A stretch of DNA of 64,000 nucleotides, from the NCBI RefSeq assembly GCF_900096955.1, contig NZ_FMYL01000007.1, positions 62,001-126,000 on the forward strand, read 5' to 3'. Of this stretch, positions 50,213 to 59,802 are shown one piece after another. The translations under genes were made by a program, and so were the position numbers. The notes under the pieces are model-generated. The model was given only the letters and a program-made list of their open reading frames with translations. It did no database searches and was not told the DNA's origin. Every line of letters starts with the position of its first letter. Positions within the stretch are counted from its first letter, which is position 1. The DNA comes from Acinetobacter boissieri. GTDB taxonomy: Bacteria; Pseudomonadota; Gammaproteobacteria; Pseudomonadales; Moraxellaceae.

Positions 50213-50663
50213 AAAATATCTAAATCAGATAGTTAGAATTCATTAAAAGTATTAATAACTTATGTGAATCGTTATTTTCCTAACTAAATCTATCTATAGA
50301 AAGATACATGTACAATAAGCTACTCGTATTTAATTACTTTTAATTTTAAAAAATCATCATATCAATCTTTATTATAAATACTGAATTTCGTTTGAAGTCA
50401 AATAAATAGAAGTGATACTCATATCAAATAGGATTAGTTTCCCTACTTCATTACATCAAATTGAACTAATTTTAGCTTTCAAATAATATTTGCGCTTAAT
50501 AAAAACTAAAAAATCCCCTTTGTTAATCACGTAAAACAATACAAACCATACAGATAAATTAGACGAAACAAACAGATCGGTGTATCTTACTAAAACAAGA
50601 ATGCTTCAAAAATAACCCATATTTTTAACCTAAATATCTTTCAAGCAATGAAGGTTGATACTC
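50213..50663. other. Gene-free A+T-rich spacer before aminopeptidase P
   Basis: No reading frame or RNA structure noticed. It separates the exported pair from the next gene and should contain the latter's promoter near its right end. AAGG at 50651-50654 is the ribosome-binding site for the ATG at 50664. Confidence 0.4.
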
Positions 50664-52472
50664 ATGACAGACTCGTCTACACCCAATCAAAAATTACAAC
50701 AGTTACGCCAGCATATGGAATTACACCATATCAATGCATATATTGTACCTAGTGCAGACCCACATCTATCAGAATACCTACCTGCTCACTGGCAAGCAAG
50801 GGAATGGCTTACTGGTTTTACAGGCTCTGTAGGTACATTGGTCGTCACGCAAGAAGAGGCCGGATTATGGGTTGATGCAAGATATTGGGCACAGGCAGAA
50901 AAAGCACTTCAAGATACAGAGATTAACCTTAAAAAATTAACAGCAGACCCAGAGTCACACTATACCCCTTGGCTCATTCACAAACTCGACGCAAATCAAA
51001 TTGTAGCAATTGATGGCCGGATACTTTCATTAGCACAATTTGAACAACTTTCAAAAGCATTAAAAGAAAAAGATATTGCATTACATACCATTAAAGATTT
51101 AGTTGACCCAATTTGGTCAGACCGTCCAGCGTTACCTAAAAAACCCATTTACGCAATGCAAGAAGGTCTTAATGCACTTTCGCTTAAAGATAAAATTGCT
51201 GAAGTCTGCCGTTATCTGAACGAACATGGTATAGATGGCCATTTTATTTCTAGCCTTGATGATATTGCATGGTTACTCAATTGCCGTGGTAGTGATGTAG
51301 AATATAACCCAATTTTTTTAGCACATTTATATATTGCTCACGACAAAACCACGACCCTATTTATTGATCAAGATAAATTACCTGCTGAAGTCAGAGATAT
51401 TCTTGATCAAGAACGTATTCATATTCACAATTACGAAGACAGTGCTCGCTTTTTAGCACACCTCGAAACTACAAAAATATTAATTGACCCAAACAAAGTG
51501 ACGCTATATCACGCACATGCGATTCCAAGCAGTGTCGAAGTCATCCAAGCCACGAATCCAAGTACATTTTTAAAAGCATGTAAAGCACAAAGTGAAATTG
51601 AACACATCAAACATGCCATGTTGAAAGATGGAATAGCACTGTGTCATTTCTTTTACTGGTTAGAGCAAGCACTTAAAAATAATGATGCCATCAATGAACT
51701 CACGATTGATGAAAAAATTACTCACTTTAGAGCACAACAAGAAGGCTTTACAGGGTTAAGCTTCCCAACCATTGCAGGCTTTAATGAAAATGGTGCTTTA
51801 CCACACTATCGTGCAACACCTGAATCTTTCTCACAGATTCAAGGTGATGGCTTGTTACTCATAGATTCTGGTGCACAATATCATGAAGGAACAACAGACA
51901 TTACCCGTGTTGTGCCGATTGGGACACCTTCAGTAGAGCAATGCCAAGACTATACGTTGGTACTAAAAAGTAATATCGCACTGTCACAAGCTGTATTTCC
52001 AGAAGGACTTGCTGCCCCACTGCTTGACAGTATTGCACGCCAACCACTATGGCAACACCAACTTGACTACCGACACGGTACAGGCCACGGCGTAGGCTTC
52101 GCACTGAATGTACATGAAGGCCCACAAAGTATTTCATATCACACACCTATTAGTACAAATGTCGCTATGCGTGAAGGCATGATCACTTCTATTGAACCTG
52201 GCCTATACCGTGAGCAACAATGGGGGATTCGTATTGAAAACCTTGTCGCGAATACGTTGGTCAGTACTGAAGATCTTGGCTATGGACAATTTTTAAAGTT
52301 TGAAACACTAACACTCTGCCCGATTGATACCCGTTGTATTCAAGATGATCTCATTACTGTACCTGAGAAAGCTTGGCTCAATCAGTACCATGAGCAGGTA
52401 AGAGCTGTGCTTGGTGAACACCTTGAAGGTGACGTTAAAGCATGGTTAATCGAGCGTACTCAAGCCATTTAA
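50664..52472 (+). CDS. Xaa-Pro aminopeptidase (M24B family, three-domain type)
   Basis: Removes N-terminal residues that precede proline, in the cytoplasm. About 602 residues, the length of the three-domain enzymes (two creatinase-like N-terminal domains and a pita-bread catalytic domain) rather than the shorter E. coli PepP. The dinuclear metal ligands are visible: the aspartates in LLIDSGAQYHEGTTDITRV, His in GTGHGVGFALNVHEGP, Glu in TSIEPGLYRE and Glu in GIRIENLV. The frame opens at a TTG at 50655; the ATG at 50664 has AAGG at a good distance. Single gene with its own terminator. Confidence 0.92.
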   Translation: MTDSSTPNQKLQQLRQHMELHHINAYIVPSADPHLSEYLPAHWQAREWLTGFTGSVGTLVVTQEEAGLWVDARYWAQAEKALQDTEINLKKLTADPESHYTPWLIHKLDANQIVAIDGRILSLAQFEQLSKALKEKDIALHTIKDLVDPIWSDRPALPKKPIYAMQEGLNALSLKDKIAEVCRYLNEHGIDGHFISSLDDIAWLLNCRGSDVEYNPIFLAHLYIAHDKTTTLFIDQDKLPAEVRDILDQERIHIHNYEDSARFLAHLETTKILIDPNKVTLYHAHAIPSSVEVIQATNPSTFLKACKAQSEIEHIKHAMLKDGIALCHFFYWLEQALKNNDAINELTIDEKITHFRAQQEGFTGLSFPTIAGFNENGALPHYRATPESFSQIQGDGLLLIDSGAQYHEGTTDITRVVPIGTPSVEQCQDYTLVLKSNIALSQAVFPEGLAAPLLDSIARQPLWQHQLDYRHGTGHGVGFALNVHEGPQSISYHTPISTNVAMREGMITSIEPGLYREQQWGIRIENLVANTLVSTEDLGYGQFLKFETLTLCPIDTRCIQDDLITVPEKAWLNQYHEQVRAVLGEHLEGDVKAWLIERTQAI

Positions 52473-52490
52473 GCATTAAAAATAAAATAT

Positions 52491-52526
52491 AAAGACGCTT
52501 TCAACAGTACATTTGAAAGCGTCTTT
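52491..52526. terminator. Terminator after aminopeptidase P
   Basis: Perfect 14-bp stem AAAGACGCTTTCAA / TTGAAAGCGTCTTT with an 8-base loop. It lies between two convergent genes and can act on both strands. Confidence 0.82.
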
Positions 52527-52582
52527 ATGTGACATCATTTAGTCAATGAGAAATTCAGCATTTCACAACAGATAATTTGCAT

Positions 52583-53995
52583 TTATAAATCAAATAATTT
52601 ACCCGGGTTCATCACTGTATTTGGATCAAATACTTGTTTAAGCGCTTTCATATATTCAATTTCTTCAGCACTGCGTGTATAAGACAAATATGGCTTTTTA
52701 GTCATTCCTACACCGTGTTCAGCTGAAATTGAACCATCATACTTTTGTACAGTATCAAATACATGTTGATTCACCACTTGGCATTTGGCAAAAAACTCAT
52801 CTTTGCTTAAATCTTGTGGTTTTAAAATATTTAAGTGCAAATTCCCATCACCGATATGACCAAACCAACATACTTCAAAGTCTGGATAATTTTCTTGTAC
52901 AATGGCATCAATATCTTTAATAAATGCAGGTACGTGTGTTACCAGCACTGAAATATCATTTTTATACGGCGTAAATGGGGCAATCGACTCAGAAATATCT
53001 TCACGTAAACGCCATAGGCTTTCCACTTGGTCTAGGCTCTGACTCAGTACGCCATCAAGCACCCACTCTTCTTCCATGCAGTGTTCAAAAATTTCCATCG
53101 CCTTGTCCATAATCGGTTCATACGGCGCTTCAAACTCAAGCAATACATAAAATGGACATTCGGTATCGAATGGACGTTGCACATGACCATGATCTAAGAC
53201 CTTTTGCATGGCAACTTCACCAAAAAATTCAAATGCAGTGAGATCTATTTTACTTTGAAATGCATGTAAGATTGGCATGACTGCATCAAAATTAGGGACA
53301 CCCAGTACCATCACTTGTAAGTCTTGCGGTTGGCGATCTAATTTAATTTCAGCTTCAGTCACAATACCTAATGTACCTTCACCACCAATAAATAAATGCT
53401 GTAAAGCATAGCCTGTGGCATTTTTAATCATGCCTTTATTAATGCGTAAAATATCACCTTTACCTGTAACAACAGTCAGCCCTAAAACCCAGTTACGTGT
53501 CATACCATATTTAATGACTTTAATACCGCCTGCATTGGTGGCAATATTTCCACCCATTTGGCTTGAACCCGCAGAAGCAAAATCTACTGGGTAATACAGA
53601 CCTTGCTCTTCGGCATAATGTTGTAATTGCTCAGTCACCATACCTGCTTGAATACGCACCATACGGTCTGCTGGAAAAAAATCTAAAACCTGATTCATTT
53701 TATCTAAGCTAATAACAATTTCGCCATTGGCAGCCACTGCACCGGCAGATAATCCTGTACGCCCACCCGATGGCGTAATGGCCAACTGATGTGTATTGGC
53801 CAACTGTACAATCTGTTGTACTTGCGCTGTTGACGTTGGAAATACAATGACAGCAGGTTTGGGATCAAAGTGTTTGGTGTAATCACATCCCCACGTCTGT
53901 AAACTTAAATCATCTGTCTTAATACGGCTTTCGCCCACAATAGCGCTTAGTTCAGTCAGTAATTGTGGCGATAATGGTGCTGCAATATTCATCAA
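52583..53995 (-). CDS. FAD-dependent D-2-hydroxyglutarate dehydrogenase (GlcD-like)
   Basis: A 470-residue flavoprotein of the VAO/GlcD fold. The FAD-binding domain has ITPSGGRTGLSAGAVA and SAGSSQMGGNIATNAGG; the C-terminal domain has the metal-binding histidines in FGHIGDGNLHLNIL and ISAEHGVGMTKK. It is divergent from serA across 85 bp. In Pseudomonas the same pair encodes D-2-hydroxyglutarate dehydrogenase and SerA: SerA reduces 2-oxoglutarate to D-2-hydroxyglutarate as a way to drive the serine reaction, and the dehydrogenase returns it to 2-oxoglutarate. This context supports the assignment over D-lactate or glycolate dehydrogenase. Confidence 0.88.
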   Translation of the reverse strand: MMNIAAPLSPQLLTELSAIVGESRIKTDDLSLQTWGCDYTKHFDPKPAVIVFPTSTAQVQQIVQLANTHQLAITPSGGRTGLSAGAVAANGEIVISLDKMNQVLDFFPADRMVRIQAGMVTEQLQHYAEEQGLYYPVDFASAGSSQMGGNIATNAGGIKVIKYGMTRNWVLGLTVVTGKGDILRINKGMIKNATGYALQHLFIGGEGTLGIVTEAEIKLDRQPQDLQVMVLGVPNFDAVMPILHAFQSKIDLTAFEFFGEVAMQKVLDHGHVQRPFDTECPFYVLLEFEAPYEPIMDKAMEIFEHCMEEEWVLDGVLSQSLDQVESLWRLREDISESIAPFTPYKNDISVLVTHVPAFIKDIDAIVQENYPDFEVCWFGHIGDGNLHLNILKPQDLSKDEFFAKCQVVNQHVFDTVQKYDGSISAEHGVGMTKKPYLSYTRSAEEIEYMKALKQVFDPNTVMNPGKLFDL

Positions 53996-54080
53996 GGCAA
54001 ACCCAGCAAGAAATAAACAAGTTGTTACGCATTATGTTATCATACTGCGACCAACATTTGGCCTTTCTAGCGGAGCCGTA

Positions 54081-55313
54081 ATGAGCCAACTTCTTTCTCT
54101 TGATAAAGACAAAATTCGTTTTTTATTACTAGAAGGTGTACACCAAAATGCAATTAATACGTTAAATGCAGCTGGTTATACCAACATTGAATACCATAAA
54201 ACTGCCCTTGAAGGGGATGCTTTAAAAGAAGCAGTAAAAGATGCTCACTTTATTGGTATACGTTCGCGCACGCAACTGACTGAAGATGTTTTCTCAGTCG
54301 CAGACAAATTAATTGCTGTAGGTTGTTTTTGTATTGGTACCAATCAAGTTGACCTTGATGCTGCCATGAAGCGTGGTATTCCTGTATTTAATGCACCTTT
54401 TTCAAACACACGTTCAGTAGCTGAACTCGTTTTAGCAGAAACAATTTTATTACTTCGTGGCGTACCTGAAAAATCCATGAGCTGTCACCGTGGCGGTTGG
54501 CAAAAAAATGCTGTAGGCTCATATGAAGCTCGTGGTAAAACGCTAGGTATTGTCGGCTATGGCTCAATTGGTTCACAATTGTCTGTTCTTGCTGAAAGCT
54601 TAGGCATGCATGTCATTTACTATGACACAGTGACCAAACTACCTATGGGTAATGCACGTCAAGTCGGTTCACTCGATGAACTACTAGAAACTGCAGATGT
54701 CGTCACGTTACACGTGCCAGATTTAGCATCAACACGTAACTTTTTCACTAAAGTACAGTTTGATAAAATGAAGCAGGGCTCAATTTTTATCAATGCTGCA
54801 CGTGGTACATGTGTGGTCATTGAAGACCTTGCAGATGCGTTGAAATCTGGTCATATTGCAGGCGCTGCTGTAGATGTGTTCCCTAAAGAACCTAAAGGCA
54901 ATAACGAAGAATTCCAATCACCACTTCGTGGCTTAGACAACGTGATTTTAACCCCTCACGTGGGTGGTTCAACCGTTGAAGCTCAAGCCAATATTGGCTT
55001 AGAAGTGGCTGAAAAATTTGTCGCTTATTCAGATCGTGGAATGACACTTTCTGCAGTCAACTTCCCAGAAATTGCTTTACCATTGACTGAAGGCAAACAT
55101 CGTTTACTTCACATTCATAAAAATGTGCCGGGCGTGCTGTCTAAAGTAAATACGCTATTTGCTGAACAAGAAGTAAACATCTCAAGTCAAACCCTCATGA
55201 CCAAAGGTGATGTAGGCTACTTGATTATGGATGTAGATGCCTCAGCGTCAAAAGAAGCGCTAGACATGCTACACCAAGTACAAGGCACCATTCGTATTCG
55301 TGTTTTATTCTAA
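54081..55313 (+). CDS. serA: D-3-phosphoglycerate dehydrogenase
   Basis: SerA oxidises 3-phosphoglycerate with NAD+ in the first step of serine synthesis. The 410 residues match the E. coli type: substrate domain, NAD-binding domain with LGIVGYGSIGSQLSVLAESL (about residues 153-172), the active-site Arg in NAARGTCVVIEDL, the Glu in FPKEPKGNNE and the His in LTPHVGGST, and a C-terminal ACT domain (about 335-410, LHIHKNVPGVLSKVNTLF) for serine feedback. GGAG lies upstream of the ATG. It shares its control region with the D-2-hydroxyglutarate dehydrogenase gene. A terminator follows. Confidence 0.97.
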   Translation: MSQLLSLDKDKIRFLLLEGVHQNAINTLNAAGYTNIEYHKTALEGDALKEAVKDAHFIGIRSRTQLTEDVFSVADKLIAVGCFCIGTNQVDLDAAMKRGIPVFNAPFSNTRSVAELVLAETILLLRGVPEKSMSCHRGGWQKNAVGSYEARGKTLGIVGYGSIGSQLSVLAESLGMHVIYYDTVTKLPMGNARQVGSLDELLETADVVTLHVPDLASTRNFFTKVQFDKMKQGSIFINAARGTCVVIEDLADALKSGHIAGAAVDVFPKEPKGNNEEFQSPLRGLDNVILTPHVGGSTVEAQANIGLEVAEKFVAYSDRGMTLSAVNFPEIALPLTEGKHRLLHIHKNVPGVLSKVNTLFAEQEVNISSQTLMTKGDVGYLIMDVDASASKEALDMLHQVQGTIRIRVLF

Positions 55314-55329
55314 ACACCAATATTAGACT

Positions 55330-55359
55330 AAAAAGCCACAACGTTGTTGTGGCTTTTTT
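55330..55359 (+). terminator. Terminator of serA
   Basis: AAAAGCCACAAC pairs with GTTGTGGCTTTT around a GTT loop and is followed by T residues, 17 bp after the serA stop. Confidence 0.9.
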
Positions 55360-55380
55360 CTTCACTCATAACGGTGCAAG

Positions 55381-56274
55381 ATGCAAAATTCTCAACATAA
55401 TCACTATGCAAGTGCAGTTGTACTACTCATTATTGCTATTTTCAGTATTCAACTCGGTAGTTCTTTTGCTAAAGTTTTATTTCAATCACACCATGTCTTA
55501 GTCGTTGCAGTGATGCGATTAGGTTTTGGTGCAATCATTTTGGCTTGTTTTAGCAAACTGTGGCAAGTGAAGTTTCATCATATTGTCTGGAAAAATATGC
55601 TGATATATGGCGCATCACTAGCAGCCATGAATGCACTCTTTTACCTTGCCTTAGCACGCTTACCGCTTGGTATTGTTGTTGCAATTGAGTTTCTTGGGCC
55701 CTTAAGTGTTGCACTCTATTACGCCAAACAAAAAACAGATTTTATTTGGGTGGGACTCGCAGTTATTGGCATTGTATTATTAATTCCATTTAAACAAACA
55801 CAACATAGTTTTGATTGGCTTGGAGCCCTGTATGCACTAGGTGCAGGCGCTGGTTGGGCTTTTTATATTTTATCAGCCAAAAGAAATACAGGAATATCTA
55901 ATCAACATACTGTAGCAATTGGAATGATGCTGGGTGCATGTCTTATTTTACCTTTTGCATCTCTTACAGGGACTATCAATAGTATTTTCAATATCCATGC
56001 TTTGGGTTATTTTTTAGTGGTCGCTATACTTTCTGGGGCACTCCCCTTTTCACTCGATATTATAGTTCTCAAACGCTTACCTCCGTTAGTCTTTGGTACA
56101 ATGACCAGTCTAGAACCTGCTATTGCAGCGATGATTGGCTTTATCTTTTTACATGAAACACTACTATTTACGCAGTGGATTGCACTATGTACGATTATTA
56201 GTGCCTCTATTGGTTGCACCTACTCAGTACAGCGGAGTAAAAAACAACAAATCTCAGAGATAAAACAACTTTAA
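55381..56274 (+). CDS. EamA-family transporter (RhtA-like), tandem copy 1
   Basis: A 297-residue, ten-helix drug/metabolite transporter with two EamA repeats. The segment LPLGIVVAIEFLGPLSVALY is the hallmark of the RhtA branch, which exports threonine, homoserine and related amino acids. The last helices contain LPPLVFGTMTSLEPAIAAMI. It is followed at 17 bp by a paralogue of the same branch, and lies just after serA, but the serA terminator lies between, so they need not be co-regulated. The substrate is unproven; an amino acid is likely from the family. Confidence 0.88.
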   Translation: MQNSQHNHYASAVVLLIIAIFSIQLGSSFAKVLFQSHHVLVVAVMRLGFGAIILACFSKLWQVKFHHIVWKNMLIYGASLAAMNALFYLALARLPLGIVVAIEFLGPLSVALYYAKQKTDFIWVGLAVIGIVLLIPFKQTQHSFDWLGALYALGAGAGWAFYILSAKRNTGISNQHTVAIGMMLGACLILPFASLTGTINSIFNIHALGYFLVVAILSGALPFSLDIIVLKRLPPLVFGTMTSLEPAIAAMIGFIFLHETLLFTQWIALCTIISASIGCTYSVQRSKKQQISEIKQL

Positions 56275-56300
56275 ATAATTGATACAACAAAGTGACTCTT

Positions 56301-57158
56301 ATGCCAAATACTTACATGATGGCCGTGGTTTATATGATTTTATCCATGGTTTCCTATCAAATTAGTGCATCGATTGCCAAACACCTCATGGAGCAACTCG
56401 ACCCCATTAGTGTGACGTTATTACGTATGTTTTTTGCTGCAATCATTGTCTGTATTATGTTTCGTTCTTGGAAAATTATTCCGCAATTAAAAACACTTAA
56501 ATGGCGATACTTACTTATTTATAGCTTATCTTTGGGCCTCATGAATATATTGTTTTATTTATCTTTAGGTCGGCTACCGCAAGGTATTGCTGTTGGCTTA
56601 GAATTTTTGGGCCCACTTGGTTTAGCATTTTTATCAATTAAAAAACGCTCTGATTTTATTTGGGTCATGTTAACCATTATTGGTATTGCACTTATGGTCC
56701 CTTGGACACAACTCAATAGCCTTAAATTCTCATTTGTTGGTGCAGCCTGTTCACTTGGTGCAGGATTATGCTGGGCCTTTTATATTTATTATGGACAACG
56801 TGTCATTAAACTCAATATTGGTATGCATGCACTCAGTATTGCTCTAGTCATCTCTACGCTTTTGCTACTTCCAGTCACTATTTTTCAACATAGCCCTATA
56901 TTCACACACCCTGAATTTTGGTTGTCTGGTATTATTATTGCTGTACTTGCAACTGCTATTCCGTATACCCTTGACTTACTTGCATTAAAACAATTATCGA
57001 GTATCAGTTATGGCACACTTTCTAGTCTTTCTCCTGTTTTAGCAGCGCTATCTGGCTTAGTTTTTCTCAATGAATTTTTATCTTTAACACAGTGGTTCTC
57101 GTTATTACTCATTATGATTGCAGCTATAGGCGTTACGTTAAACGAAAAAAATAGTTGA
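56301..57158 (+). CDS. EamA-family transporter (RhtA-like), tandem copy 2
   Basis: About 285 residues, ten helices, the same branch as the gene upstream: the matching segment is LPQGIAVGLEFLGPLGLAFL, and both have WRYLLIYSLSLGLMN/ LIYGASLAAMN at the same place. The order of helices is identical, so the pair arose by tandem duplication, but the sequences have drifted strongly and are unlikely to share exactly one substrate. The frame is open from a GTG at 56292; I use the ATG at 56301. Probably co-transcribed with copy 1. Confidence 0.87.
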   Translation: MPNTYMMAVVYMILSMVSYQISASIAKHLMEQLDPISVTLLRMFFAAIIVCIMFRSWKIIPQLKTLKWRYLLIYSLSLGLMNILFYLSLGRLPQGIAVGLEFLGPLGLAFLSIKKRSDFIWVMLTIIGIALMVPWTQLNSLKFSFVGAACSLGAGLCWAFYIYYGQRVIKLNIGMHALSIALVISTLLLLPVTIFQHSPIFTHPEFWLSGIIIAVLATAIPYTLDLLALKQLSSISYGTLSSLSPVLAALSGLVFLNEFLSLTQWFSLLLIMIAAIGVTLNEKNS

Positions 57159-57180
57159 CCCAATCTGCTCAACTATTTTT
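57147..57180 (+). terminator. Terminator overlapping the end of the second EamA gene
   Basis: AAAAATAGTTGA pairs with TCAACTATTTTT and runs into T residues. The left arm includes the stop codon of the EamA gene. The A run on the left lets it also serve the convergent TauE/SafE gene. Confidence 0.75.
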
Positions 57181-57191
57181 TAAATCACTTA

Positions 57192-57965
57192 TTACATTGT
57201 GAGTGTTTGATAACCAATACGACAAATTAATACAGTCACAAGTACTAGAAATATTTTACGAACAAAACCACTACCATATTTAAGTGCAACACGCACACCT
57301 ACCACCGAACCCACCACATTTGCCACTGCCATCATTAAACCAATCGTTAAAAGTACATGTCCTGTCGGTGCTAAAAAGCTTAAAGCAGCCAAATTGGTCA
57401 TAAAATTACCAATTTTAGACAATGCAGATGCATGTAAGAAATCCACTCCTAAAAAGCGAATGAAAAAGAAAATAAAAAAGCTACCCGTTCCTGGACCAAA
57501 AATACCATCATAAAAACCAATCAATAAACTGCCAATCGCAGCTAGAATTAATACTTTTGTGGTCATTTCTAATTGTGTATGTACTTGACCAAAGTCTTTT
57601 TTCATAAAAGTATAAATGGCTATCACGATCAGCATGACCAATACAAAGGGGCGTAAAACTGATTGTGGAATCATAGACAAACAAGCTGCGCCCGCAAATG
57701 AGCTAATCAAAGCACATATTGCAATAACAATTAATAACTTCCATTGCAGCTTTACTTTTTTTGCGAAAGTATACGCTGCCGATGCAGTTCCAAAGATAGA
57801 GGATAATTTATTTGTACCAATCACAGTCGCTGTAGACATATGAGGAAAAGTACTCATTAAACCGGGAATTTGAATGAGACCTCCGCCCCCTACTGCAGCA
57901 TCAATTGCCCCTGCAGTAAAAGCAAAGCCAATTAAAGTAATGATTGTAAATACATCAATATCCAT
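57192..57965 (-). CDS. TauE/SafE-family membrane permease
   Basis: A 257-residue membrane protein with about eight helices. The N-terminus FAFTAGAIDAAVGGGGLIQIPGL (first repeat, here shortened in quoting to its glycine core AAVGGGG) and the second repeat IGFYDGIFGPGTGSFF are the two signatures of the TauE/SafE family, whose members export sulfite, sulfoacetate or similar anions. No sulfur gene is nearby, so the substrate is open. It starts 11 bp after truB on the same strand and is probably read with it. Confidence 0.88.
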   Translation of the reverse strand: MDIDVFTIITLIGFAFTAGAIDAAVGGGGLIQIPGLMSTFPHMSTATVIGTNKLSSIFGTASAAYTFAKKVKLQWKLLIVIAICALISSFAGAACLSMIPQSVLRPFVLVMLIVIAIYTFMKKDFGQVHTQLEMTTKVLILAAIGSLLIGFYDGIFGPGTGSFFIFFFIRFLGVDFLHASALSKIGNFMTNLAALSFLAPTGHVLLTIGLMMAVANVVGSVVGVRVALKYGSGFVRKIFLVLVTVLICRIGYQTLTM

Positions 57966-57976
57966 ATCAAATCCTG

Positions 57977-58888
57977 TTATTTATTTAAATTGAGTACGCG
58001 CTTGGGTACTAGACGTTTCTTATCGGTAATTTCAGCAAGCCCTAAACAATTTTCACCATCAAAAACCAATACTTTTTCTGCTTCTTCTGCATCAATATTA
58101 CTTTCTAAACCATTACAAAAATACGAAGCTCGACCTTCAGGGACTTGTACTTGTGGTAAATAAGATACGGCTTCAAAAGCTGGAAGGAGTAACTCATCTC
58201 GCTGTTGTTCAGTCAAGCTTTCCAAATACTCAATAGTATATTCTGGAATAATATGGAAATGTCCCGTGGCGGTGCGATGCAATGCAGACAAATGAGCTCC
58301 ACACCCAAGGGCTTCACCAATATCTTCACCTAACACACGTATGTAAGTGCCTTTAGAACACACTACATCTAAAGTAATGGAGTTTTCAGTCCACGCTAAC
58401 AACTGTAAATGCTTTATAAAAACTGGTCGTGGCTCTCGCTCTACAGTAATCCCCTGTCTTGCCAACTCATATAATGGGCGACCCTGTTTTTTTAATGCTG
58501 AATACATGGGTGGAATTTGCTGTGTATGGCCACGAAATGTTGCTAATACTTGCTCAATTTTTTCTTCTGTTAACTCAGGTACAGAACGTCTGTGTAAAAC
58601 GTCACCTTCTACGTCACCTGTTGCTGTCGTTTCTCCCAATTTCAAAGTCGTTTGATAGCGTTTAGCTGACTCTAATAAATAATGAGAAAATTTCGTCGCC
58701 TCTCCCAAACAAATAGGTAAAAGACCAGTAGCTAATGGATCTAATGCACCTGTATGACCTGCTTTTTCTGCACGAAATAACCAACGTACTTTTTGTAATG
58801 CTGCATTTGAGCTGATTTCCAAGGGTTTATTCAGCAAAAATACGCCATGAACATGACGACGTGCAATTTTTTTCTTTTGTACAGACAT
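57977..58888 (-). CDS. truB: tRNA pseudouridine-55 synthase
   Basis: TruB makes pseudouridine 55 in the T loop of nearly all tRNAs and also helps tRNA folding. The 303 residues have [20 protein letters not shown], the catalytic aspartate in [15 protein letters not shown] (about residue 45), [17 protein letters not shown] and a C-terminal PUA-like domain. In many bacteria truB follows rbfA in the infB operon; here it is instead ahead of a TauE/SafE gene. Firm identification. Confidence 0.96.
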   Translation of the reverse strand: MSVQKKKIARRHVHGVFLLNKPLEISSNAALQKVRWLFRAEKAGHTGALDPLATGLLPICLGEATKFSHYLLESAKRYQTTLKLGETTATGDVEGDVLHRRSVPELTEEKIEQVLATFRGHTQQIPPMYSALKKQGRPLYELARQGITVEREPRPVFIKHLQLLAWTENSITLDVVCSKGTYIRVLGEDIGEALGCGAHLSALHRTATGHFHIIPEYTIEYLESLTEQQRDELLLPAFEAVSYLPQVQVPEGRASYFCNGLESNIDAEEAEKVLVFDGENCLGLAEITDKKRLVPKRVLNLNK

Positions 58889-59253
58889 GATTTACACCAC
58901 CAGAAAATGACCCGCTATATTAACAAAGCACTTTAGGGTCATCAGCAGATTTTTTGATTTTTATTAGCTATATAACCCACATTGTAGAAAGAAAATTGTC
59001 CTTAAGACTATAAAATAAAATGCTATATAAAATATCGTTCGTTTTTTTTGATTATTTACATTAATTCAGCATATTTTGGCCATAAAAATAACCTCTGTTC
59101 TCCAACAAATGAACAGCAATTATCAATCAGCCTTATCTTCCATTTAATCATCAAAGAAATCACTACAAGAGACCAATCTAACGAAATCTACAATTTTTAA
59201 TAGTTTCTATATATAACAATACAGTGGTGAGTTTAAATGAAAATTAAAGCATA
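58889..59253. other. Gap between rplS and truB
   Basis: About 365 bp of A+T-rich DNA without a gene. The truB promoter should lie here on the minus strand. I see no RNA structure or repeat. Confidence 0.4.
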
Positions 59254-59281
59254 AAAAATGCGCCGTAATTGGCGCATTTTT
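59254..59281 (-). terminator. Terminator of the rpsP-rimM-trmD-rplS operon
   Basis: AAAAATGCGCC pairs with GGCGCATTTTT around a GTAATT loop. Read on the minus strand it is followed by T residues, 10 bp after the rplS stop. Confidence 0.9.
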
Positions 59282-59290
59282 GAGTATCTC

Positions 59291-59662
59291 TTATTTTGCT
59301 TTACGTGCAGGAAGCTTTTCACGAATACGTGCAGCTTTACCAGACAATTCACGTAAGTAGTAAAGTTTCGCACGGCGTACATCACCACGGCGTTTAACTT
59401 CTACTTTAGCAACGATTGGTGAATGTGTTTGGAATACACGCTCAACACCAACACCGCTAGAAATTTTACGTACTGTAAACGCTGAGTTCAAGCCACGGTT
59501 TTTCTTTGCAATAACCACGCCTTCAAAAGCCTGAAGACGCTCACGGTCGCCCTCTTTTACTTTTACTTGAACGATAACAGTGTCACCTGGTGCAAATGCA
59601 GGAATATCTGATCTTAATTGTGCATTTTCAACAGCTTGAACTAAAGGATGTTTACCACTCAT
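59291..59662 (-). CDS. rplS: 50S ribosomal protein L19
   Basis: L19 sits at the interface of the two ribosomal subunits. About 123 residues. [20 protein letters not shown], then [20 protein letters not shown] and [20 protein letters not shown], are family blocks. The frame extends to a TTG at 59677, but the ATG at 59662 ([15 protein letters not shown]) has GGAG 9 bases before it. It is the last gene of the operon, separated from trmD by a 140-bp leader with hairpins, unlike the tight spacing usual in E. coli. Confidence 0.97.
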   Translation of the reverse strand: MSGKHPLVQAVENAQLRSDIPAFAPGDTVIVQVKVKEGDRERLQAFEGVVIAKKNRGLNSAFTVRKISSGVGVERVFQTHSPIVAKVEVKRRGDVRRAKLYYLRELSGKAARIREKLPARKAK

Positions 59663-59802
59663 TGTGGGAATCTCCAATAATGCGGCGAAGTTTTAATCTT
59701 CACAACCGCTGGGGATAGAGGCTAAATACGCGTATCGACCCGTTTATCTTCCCCTTTACCATACGGTAAAGAGCCTATCTGATTCGCTTAATAATTAAGT
59801 CA
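59663..59802 (-). promoter_or_regulatory. Structured leader between trmD and rplS
   Basis: The 140 bp hold a perfect dyad CTTTACC-ATAC-GGTAAAG (59754-59771) and a stem CGCTTAAT / ATTAAGCG (59785-59792 with 59802-59809) that covers the trmD stop codon. No T run follows either stem, so these are not terminators. They may protect or cut the message so that L19 is made in larger amounts than TrmD, or mark a processing site. Confidence 0.5.
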
